Shown: in pieces, positions 56,501-64,000 of the stretch
Numbering within the stretch: the first letter of the stretch is position 1
How the letters are laid out: every line of letters starts with the position of its first letter
From: Leptodontidium sp. MPI-SDFR-AT-0119
Taxonomy: Eukaryota; Ascomycota; Leotiomycetes; Helotiales; Leptodontidiaceae
DNA length: 64,000 nucleotides
Direction of reading: 5' to 3'
NCBI GenBank assembly: GCA_020726505.1
Contig: JAHLEZ010000007.1
Location: 2,232,001-2,296,000 of the forward strand
Translations under genes and position numbers: made by a program
Notes under the pieces: model-generated
The model's input: only the letters and a program-made list of their open reading frames with translations
Database searches by the model: none
Told to the model about the DNA's origin: nothing

Positions 56501-59500
56501 TACTTTCTTCTTTTATTATACCTTCTAATAGATATTTCGTTTCGAAACATATAGTAGCCTCTAGAAGTGGCCGCGCCGTTGTGTTAATTAAAGAAGTTAC
56601 GCTAATAATAAATTCTATATTAACTTCTAAGAGTCAGAAATACTTAGATTCGCGCCTTTTAAGTATATAATATTGCCTTTAGTTAATCTCTGATATTAGT
56701 ACTACTATTAAACTTACCTCTGTTATTAATATTCTGTGTACCGCAAAGCTTTCGTATTAATAAGTGCGATATATAATAAAGCTTAGAGAGCGCGCGCACT
56801 TTGTTACTAACGGTCCTCTACTTTAGCTAGGAAGTATATTAAATAACTAGCCTAGTTAATATATATAACTGTCTTTACGACTAAATAATATATATATCTT
56901 AACTAAACTGGCCTAAGTAGAAATTACTGAGCTAGAGAGTAGAACTGCCGAGCTTTTATACCCCCGAGACTAAACTAACTCCCTTTAATTCGCTCCTTTC
57001 ACGCGTAGAACGTATATTAGGGATTACGCTAATTTACTTTAAAAGATATAATTATAGCTCTCTCTCACACACGACTTAATTATAAAAGCTCCTCCTTCTT
57101 TAACTTATTCTCTTTAATTACGAGATAAGTTATTAATTATAAAGCGACGTAGGAAAGCTCGTCGACGTTTAATTATTGAGATCTTCTCGATTAGCGCTGT
57201 AACGTTTTATATATTAATGAAACGGAAGTCTACAAATAAGATATTTATAGTGACTTTTTAAGAGATTAATACTTTAATTAATTAAAGAAGCTAAGAGCGA
57301 GAGAAAGCCGTTATTATATTAGCCCTGATTATTAAACTTATTCACCACCACTAGTTAGCTATATAGTTTGTACTTTTTATTTAAGAGTTAGACGCTGAGC
57401 TAATGATTCCCCTAAAATACGCTAATTAGACTCACGTATTCTCTAAGGCAAAAAGTGATATTTTCCCCCCTTATTACTCGTACGATTATAAAATTAAGTT
57501 AAAAGGAGAGGGTAAAAAAGTACTTAAGTATTCGTTATTATATAAGATATTAACTAAAGAACTTGAGGCTATTAAAGAATATATCACAAATAACTTAGAT
57601 AAAGGATTTATTAAGCTGTCTTAAGTATTATTCGCTGCCCTTATTTTCTTTGTTAAGAAGCTAAATAGCTTCCTGTGGTTATATATTAATTTCCGAGTGC
57701 TGAATTCCCTTACTCGGAAGGACTAATACCCTTTACCTTTAATTAATAAGACCTTAGCTTATATAGTTAATACTTGTATCTTTACTAAATTAGATATTTA
57801 TTAAGCCTTTTACTAAATCTAAATAGACTTAGTATTAAAGGAGTATATTACTTTTCGCACGAGATATAGCGTATATAAGTGTAAAGTTCTTTTATTTGGC
57901 TTAACTAATAGCCTTACTACTTACTAGCGCTATATAAACGATATTCTCTTTAATTACCTTAATAATTTCTATATAACGTACTTAGACGACATTTTTATAT
58001 ACTCTAAGGACCCCTTATAACACTAACTCCACGTTAAAAAAGTGCTTTAATGTCTTAACGACGTTAGGCTATAAGCTAACTTAAAGAAGTGTGAGTTTAG
58101 AGTAATATAAACTAAGTACTTAAGATTTATTATATTAACTTTTAGCCTAAAAGTTGATCTCGAGAAGGTCTCTATCGTTTGTAAATAAACTTACTTTAAC
58201 TCTATTAAAGGTGTGTAGTCCTTCCTTAGTTTTTGTAACTTTTATTAGAGATTTATTCGCGACTATAATATTATAATGAAACCTCTTGTTTAGTTAATTA
58301 AGAATAATGTTCCTTTTTGTTTTACTATAAAATATAAAGGTGCCTTTAACCTCTTAAAATATACTTTCACGTTTGTACCTCTTTTAAGATATTACTGACA
58401 GGATTTACCTTGCCTCTTAGAGACAGATACTAGTAATAGTATTATAGCCGGAGTCTTTTTTTAATAACACGGCGACGACTAATTCCCTGTTGCTTTCTTT
58501 TTAAAGACTATATTATTTACTAAGCTTAATTACGTAATACACGATAAAGAAATACTAGCTATTATTAGATCCTTTGGGTACTAGTATACTAAGTTAGTAA
58601 GAGCCCCCTACTAAGTCTATGTCGTGATAGACTATAAGGCCTTAGAATACTTTATGGCCTTTAAGTAATTAAATGTTAAACAAGCACGATAAGTAGAGCT
58701 TCTAGTAAACTATAATTTTATAATCACGTATTGCCCTAGAATTTATAACCTCTTAGTAGACGCACTTTCTTGTAAGCTAGATAAGTTAGATTAATAAAAC
58801 TTTACGAAGAAGACTTAACGCCTTTAATAACTCTTACGCTAAGACTAAGTTGACTTTAATTTACTGTTTATAGAGTTGCGGCCGCCTGACGACGCCGACG
58901 CGCTAGTAGCCGACGTTAAGCTCACTGTCCTCATATTAATATTCTTTGTCGTATAACAAATCTTAGAGGCTAACCGCACTGCCCCCTCTTTATAAGCTCT
59001 GCGTAAATAAGCTATATTAGACTCTTTAAGTAAACTCAGCCTAAAGGGCGACCTCTTATTCCACGACGGCCGCTTCTTAGTCCCCGATGTCGATTACTTC
59101 TAAACCCTCTTTATACGAGAGGTTTATAATTGAGTCACTATAGTGCACCTTAGTGTTAAGAAGACGATCTAAATGCTCGCTTCTTAGTATTAGTGGCACG
59201 GAATTACGTTAATAATCTAATAATATTACTGTAACTATTATATATATCGACGAATTTAAGTCCCCTAAGATAAAAAGCCCGGACTCCTTTATCTTCTCTT
59301 TATTTTATTTAGATTATAAGAATATATTATAGTAGACTATTACTCCTTTACTAAGGACAAGTATAGATTTAATAACGTCCTCGTCTTTATTAATAAATTT
59401 AGTAAATAAGCTATTAATATCCTTTATTAAAAGACAATAAATACTTAGAAGCTAGCTATTATATATATTTACTATATATATTATTACTTTAGAGCCTTAT

Positions 59501-60500
59501 TAATTATTACTTCTAATAGAGGTCCCTAGTTTGTATTTAGGTTTTAGACCGCCTTAAGTAAGATCCTCGGAACTAAGAGACAACTGTTCGTTATTAACTA
59601 CTTACAGACAGACGGCTAGACTAAAGTATATAACTAATACTTACAAAAACGACTTTAACCTTTTGTTACGTATTACTAAGACGATTAGTTAGAGTACTTC
59701 CTTATTATAGACTACGCTTAGATGTCCCTCTTATACGATTCCTTAGGGGGACTCTCTTTATTTAAAGTAGTCTATAGATATATACTATATATAAATTAGG
59801 ACTAATTGACTTACTAAACTTAGTTACTCCCGTTAATAAGTTAAATACTTAATAAGCTATTGATTATACTTAACGTTATAAAAAAGTATAGGACATAGCT
59901 CGGTCGAACTTTATTGTGGCTTAAGTAAAGATGGCTAAGTCTTATAACGCCTCTCGCCGCGATGTCGACTTTAATAAAGATAACTTAGTTTAGCTCGACA
60001 TACGCTACTTTAAGACACTCCGCCTATTTAAGAAGTTAGATATACCGACTAATAGACTATTTAAAGTGCTCGAGAAAGTAAGACACTCGTACCGCCTAGA
60101 ATTGCTAGCGAGTATAAAGGTTTATAACGTCTTTTTAGCTAGTAAGCTACGCCGAGACCCTAACGACCCCCTACTAGGCTAAGTGTAAGATGCCCCCCCG
60201 TTAATTAATATTATAAGCGACGACGAGTAAGAACTAGAAGAAGTGCTTACTTATTATAAGAAGGGCAAGACTTTATCTTACTATGTTACTTAGCTTAATT
60301 AAGACGTTAACTTAGACTAATATAATGCCTTTAACCTTAAGTACGCTCTATATAAAGTCAGGGATTTCTACTTTAGTCACCTTAAGTAAGTAGGACCCCT
60401 TACTAAGCTACCTGAATAGATCAAAGCATAAGAAGACGGTATTAACGACTACGACGACCTCGATAGTGACAAGGAGATAAACTAACGCTCGAGGACGAGC
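53592..60500 (+). pseudogene. gag-pol of the gypsy-type element, stop-riddled
   Basis: A probable gag start, MSKKTVNIPR, lies at 53592. Reverse transcriptase appears around 57.6-58.2 kb (RVLNS, then YLDDIFIYSKDPL at 57979-58017), RNase H around 58.4-58.8 kb (IHDKEILAIIRSF, VDALSCKLDKLD) and integrase around 59.3-59.8 kb (RGP, FVF, QTDGQTKVYNQYLQ). A C-terminal HSYRLELLASIKVYNVF / LRRDPNDPLL region follows near 60.1 kb, typical of fungal gypsy elements near the chromodomain. The order RT-RH-IN fixes it as Ty3/gypsy, not copia. Dozens of TAG/TAA codons replace Gln and Trp codons; non-functional. Confidence 0.88.
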
Positions 60501-60521
60501 TTTTTCTGGAGGGGGGGGTAG

Positions 60522-60768
60522 TGTGACGACTGTCGCCGTCTAGAGCCTCATTTCCACCGGCTCTACTTAGTACTGCCTGATCGGGACGTACCGAGATTAC
60601 TATAGTGCTAAGTATATTAACCTCTTATATATAGACTTATTCTTTCCTTACCTTCTTTCCTCTGTAGTTGTAGATTCTAAGTTGATGCTTAGTATCGTTA
60701 TATGTCCTGTGTTAATATGTGAGGCGTCAGTTACACGTGATTGCCGTCTTTCTAGGGCAAGCGTCACA
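60522..60768 (+). repeat. 3' LTR
   Basis: 247 bp starting TGTGACGACTGTCGC and ending AAGCGTCACA, same length as the 5' LTR. It retains more C/G than the 5' copy and is preceded directly by the polypurine tract. Confidence 0.95.
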
Positions 60769-61432
60769 AAAGCCGTACTTGCGCATAAGTAATATTAAAC
60801 CCTAATATCTCTTAAGTCAAAATCTAATATGTAAGACGCTCTTTTAACATCGTAAATAGCCTTTATAAATAACTAGTAGCTTATTAACAGGCGTTTGTAT
60901 TATAACATCGGCCATAAATAGTAGAGAATAGTATACTACACTCTTTTATAATATATCGTAAGGACTTGCCATTTTCGATCGTATTAAGAGCTAAAACTAT
61001 ATTGTCTTTAGTATATTTTAGTATAATAATTATCTCAATTAATATTTCAAAAATCAAGAAAATCGATAAGAAAATAAGATAATTATTAATTATTAAAAGT
61101 AGGTAGGTAAAAAAGCGGTATACTAAGCGAGGTGATTGGAATAGGGGGGTAATCGGAATGGTGGGGTGGGGACTTATACGGCAATGTTTGATGTGGCTGG
61201 GATGAAAATACTTGTATTTTTGGCGACATGACCTTAGCTGGCTTTACTTGTCCAGATGCATTGTAATTACGGTGGTGAGTGGCAATTCCACATCTATACA
61301 GATATTTGAATGAGCTACGTTTGTCTTATATACGGTGCATTGAAGAGTGTATTTCTTCTCAAACCCAAAGTAGCATCATTATCATCGTCAACAACAACAC
61401 TCTAGCTAATCAGTGAGGGATAATTTTGGGAA

Positions 61433-61622
61433 AGAAGAGTTGGAAGTGGGATAGGCCAACTGGCCAGATAGAATAGAATAGTCTCCGATGCCTTCTCGCT
61501 CTAACATATAAACACCAAGGACCGGGAAAGAAGAATTGAAATTGGGATAGGCCTACTGGCCAGATAGAATAGTCTCCGATGCCTTCTCGCTCAACATGTA
61601 GACACCAAGGACCGGGAAAGAG
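61433..61622. repeat. tandem duplication of the 3' end of the GMC gene
   Basis: About 95 bp containing GGCCAGATAGAATAG, TCTCCGATGCCTTCTCGCTC and ACACCAAGGACCGGGAAAG occurs twice in tandem (about 61433-61530 and 61531-61620). The right copy is the live C-terminal coding sequence and stop; the left copy is 3' flanking and has drifted. Confidence 0.85.
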
Positions 61623-63641
61623 CCAGGAGATCTAGGGAATGCACTGGCATCAACGACTCGTAAGCCAGAAACACCAATGACACGGAACTTAGAGTCCAAG
61701 ACTGCGTTTTTATCAGAGCTGGGGCCAATAGAACAGGTACCGATAACGTGATGGCCGAATACGTTTGCGCGGATGAAGTCTTCGTCATTATTAGGGGCAG
61801 AGCAGCTTCCATCGATAAGAACAGTGCCGCTACATGTTGGCCAGGTAATGTTGTAAGGCCCGAATGGTGGCTGTACACGGTTGAATGCACGGCGACCAAA
61901 CGCAATGAACTCCTTCATAGTACCTATGTCGCCTGCAGAGCCGGTACCGTTAAAGTGTCTAAAGTTGATGTCAGGCGTCACGGTGGGATCGGCTGAGCGA
62001 AGCTTGAGATATCCAGATGTGTTGTTGGCATGTATATGGACACCGGATAAGCCCCAGGTTGTTGGGGGATCATCCCACGATTGTCCGGTATTACGGGGCC
62101 AGAAGCCACGAAATCCGAAACTGCTGGTAAAGAAGGCCATATCACGTTCGTCGAAGGTGTTGTATTTAGTCTTGAGGAAGGCCATCTGGTAGAGACTTTG
62201 CTGAGCGTATGGTCCCTGGCCTTGAAAGTAAAGTGCAAGACATGGGTCGCCGGGAGCTCCATAGGTGCACTGATTGCGAGGACCACCAGGAGCAGCGGAG
62301 TAATCAAAAATCTGGGCACCTTGTGCAATAACGCCAATTTCGTTATGGTCTTGCATGTTACGGCCAACACCAGGTCGGTCGGCAATGACGGGGATTTTAA
62401 GGGCTTCGAGGTCTGTAGCTGGTCCAATGCCACTGAGTAGCAATAGCTGAGGCGAACCAAATGATCCACCGCTAAGGATGACCTCCTTTCGGGCATAGAC
62501 CCGACGTAACGTCTTCTTGGCTGTCGAATTGTACCGGAGGTCACCCTGAAAAGCGCTTTTGCCGTCTAGGTATTCGAGGCCAATAGCCCGGGGCACCGAA
62601 CCATTGCGAGGCGTGTCAAAAAGAACCTTGGTAGCTAAGGAGTTGAGGCGGATCTCCAGGGGGAACTGCTTGTTGCCTTTCTCGTCCACGGCGCGTAAAG
62701 TATCCAGTACTCGATTCCTCGAGCTATACCGGGCCCAGGTAGCGTTGCCATGCTGAGGCGCCCCCATAAGCCCTGTCATCTGGTCTCGGTCGGGGTTCAA
62801 GACTTGGTTGAGGTCAATATTCAGGATGTTTGCCAGGTCTTCGGGATCTTGCCCCCCCTCGGAAGCTATAGCCTTGAGAATTTCAGTTGCTTGAGGTGAA
62901 GAAAGCATGACGGTCCCATTACTCATAACTGTCTCGAGATATCCGTCGAAGCCGTGGCCTGGGGTACCGGGTGGGCGGTATTGATTCTTCTCTAACTTAA
63001 TAAAAAGTTCCCCCATATGAGTAGAACTAGGATTGGAGGCGTTAGCTTAGCTTACTGATTTCTTAGATATCTCTATCGGGAAATAGAAGATTTCAAAGTT
63101 TGGAGGTGCCTTACTTCCATGAGTTATCGCCTGTGAGCGTCTTGATAAATTCCCAATCGCTATTGGCAGGAAGGACGGTCTGGGCAGCGTTGACAACACT
63201 CGATCCTCCGAGTGTGGCGCCGCGGGGATATTGAATACCAAGAATCTCTGCTCCCGCGGGCGCAGTACTACCTGGACCAACCCACATATTTCCGTTTGGA
63301 AGCGTCCATGTCAGATGTTCGTTCTTTTTCGTCAACTCAATATCATCGTAATGACGAACCCAGTAAGACCAAGTCATGTTACCGGAGTCGAAACTCGTTA
63401 ACGCAAGGGGGTTCGTGGCTAGAACATCACTATCGTCGTCGCCGGCCTCGAGCAAGAGAGTTCTGAAACCAGATCGGGCTAGATTAGCAGCCAATGGACC
63501 ACCTCCAGGACCGGAACCGACTACCACATAGTCGTAAGTGTCGACCGAGTTAGCGGTCGTTGCTAACACAGAGGCAGTGCTGGCGAGAAGCAGGATGCTT
63601 CCGAGCTGAGAAACTGTCTCACGGGGCCTAAGGAGCCGCAT
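61553..63641 (-). CDS. secreted GMC oxidoreductase
   Basis: FAD-dependent glucose-methanol-choline family oxidoreductase, 666 residues, from exons 63641-63115 and 63026-61553 (87-bp intron, branch GCTAAC). Family enzymes oxidise sugars, aryl alcohols or other alcohols, often extracellularly, producing H2O2 or reducing quinones. The start at 63641 gives a signal peptide (hydrophobic core GSILLLASTASVLA). The ADP-binding motif VVGSGPGGGPLAANL is at about 40-54, GGSSVVNAAQT is the first GMC signature, and GGSFGSPQLLLLSGIG the second. The C-terminus has GHHVIGTCSIG (H601/H602 candidate catalytic His) and DASAFPRSPGSFPVL, where many family members have a second His or Asn but here Phe646 occupies the aligned region. 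Other ATGs upstream would add a basic leader before the signal peptide. Apparently intact. Confidence 0.9.
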
Positions 63642-64000
63642 GTTTAGAGAGTGGTGCGGATATTGGATACGTTTGCGAGGGTGAGGTCGATAGAAGTGTG
63701 CCTGTTGTTGGGAAGATGGATGTGGTGGATGGTGAAAGCTCGAGAAAGAGGGATGGTGAATCCCTTTAAGTACATATGGCAAACGGCATGAGCGTCTCCT
63801 GGAGACGGAATAACTATTGAGGCACCGGTTCGGTCATTGAATTTGACTTTTTGAATCCCCACTCGTCTTTCCTGTACCATTTATACTACAAACCTAATCG
63901 TAGATCAAAAAATCCTCATAATATGCCGAAACCTTATAGCGGGAAGGAGCTTGTACTATTTCGTGCATGTCGGCGATAGTGTACTCTTGCTGTCGCTTCT
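63642..64000. other. upstream region of the GMC gene
   Basis: Promoter and leader side of the minus-strand GMC gene. An open frame continues 47 codons upstream of the chosen start but is His/Pro-rich, lacks signal-peptide character and is probably untranslated leader. Confidence 0.4.

Larger units (their letters stand above)
53324..60768 (+). mobile_element. Ty3/gypsy-type LTR retrotransposon, complete but RIP-degraded
   Basis: 7445 bp bounded by two 247-bp LTRs with TG...CA ends and flanked by AAAGC on both sides (53319-53323, 60769-60773). A purine tract (GGAGGGGGGGG) lies just before the 3' LTR. The interior contains gag-pol remnants in sense orientation. It inserted into the transposase region of Fot1-like copy 3, whose halves align colinearly on either side. 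Confidence 0.95.
51954..61174 (-). mobile_element. Fot1/pogo-like DNA transposon, copy 3, split by a retrotransposon
   Basis: The left end AGTCCCCACCCCACCAT and the right end ATGGTGGGGTGGGGACT are inverted and each flanked by TA (51952-51953, 61175-61176). The element spans 9221 bp only because a 7445-bp LTR retrotransposon plus its 5-bp duplication sits inside; without it the length is 1771 bp, matching copies 1 and 2. The transposase remnant is on the minus strand (51.97-53.3 and 60.8-61.0 kb), saturated with stops. Confidence 0.88.

Overview
The window reads as nuclear DNA of a filamentous ascomycete (Pezizomycotina; the gene families would fit a Leotiomycetes-type genome, but that is inference). 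Evidence: short 45-150 bp GT-AG introns with CTGAC/CTAAC-like branch sites, fungal families (HET, lipocalin-like, DUF6594, DUF7924, GMC oxidoreductase), and gene-rich blocks alternating with very AT-rich blocks full of TAA/TAG-riddled transposons. The latter is the usual footprint of repeat-induced point mutation (RIP). I saw no rRNA, tRNA or CRISPR.

Layout. 2.2-16.3 kb is an enzyme-rich block: an MDR reductase, an extended-SDR aldehyde-reductase-like enzyme, a DhaK-only dihydroxyacetone-kinase-like gene carrying one in-frame stop, a second MDR reductase, a FAD monooxygenase and a metallo-beta-lactamase-fold hydrolase. They could form a small catabolic or tailoring cluster, but no backbone synthase or pathway regulator is visible. 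16.6-22 kb is RIP-degraded repeat DNA. It contains an LTR (19.8 kb) and a GC-rich, apparently un-RIPed 626 bp element with terminal inverted repeats. 22-24 kb is low-complexity. 24.2-28.5 kb holds a 670-aa membrane protein and a DUF7924 protein. 30.2 kb is a solo LTR with a perfect 5-bp target duplication. 31.1-34.3 kb is an intronless 1071-aa protein of unknown function. 35.3-37.3 kb is a HET-domain gene.

38.4-61.2 kb is a transposon graveyard: a second solo LTR, three Fot1/pogo-like elements (38.9, 47.3 and 52.0 kb), and a complete 7.4-kb Ty3/gypsy-type retrotransposon with matching LTRs and target duplication, nested inside the third Fot1-like element. That element in turn interrupts a GC-richer gene fragment. 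Broken host genes (two DUF6594 pieces, a FluG/zinc-finger-like piece) lie in and beside this zone. Two apparently intact lipocalin-like paralogues at 43.4 and 45.5 kb flank the remnant of a LINE ORF1. The window closes with a secreted GMC oxidoreductase (61.6-63.6 kb) whose 3' end has been tandemly duplicated.

The enzymes at the left and right look functional, apart from the DhaK stop. The middle is a record of successive insertions and RIP. Most intriguing for follow-up: the large intronless protein at 31 kb with an out-of-frame Gly/His-rich tail, the datable nested insertion series, and the pair of solo LTRs.
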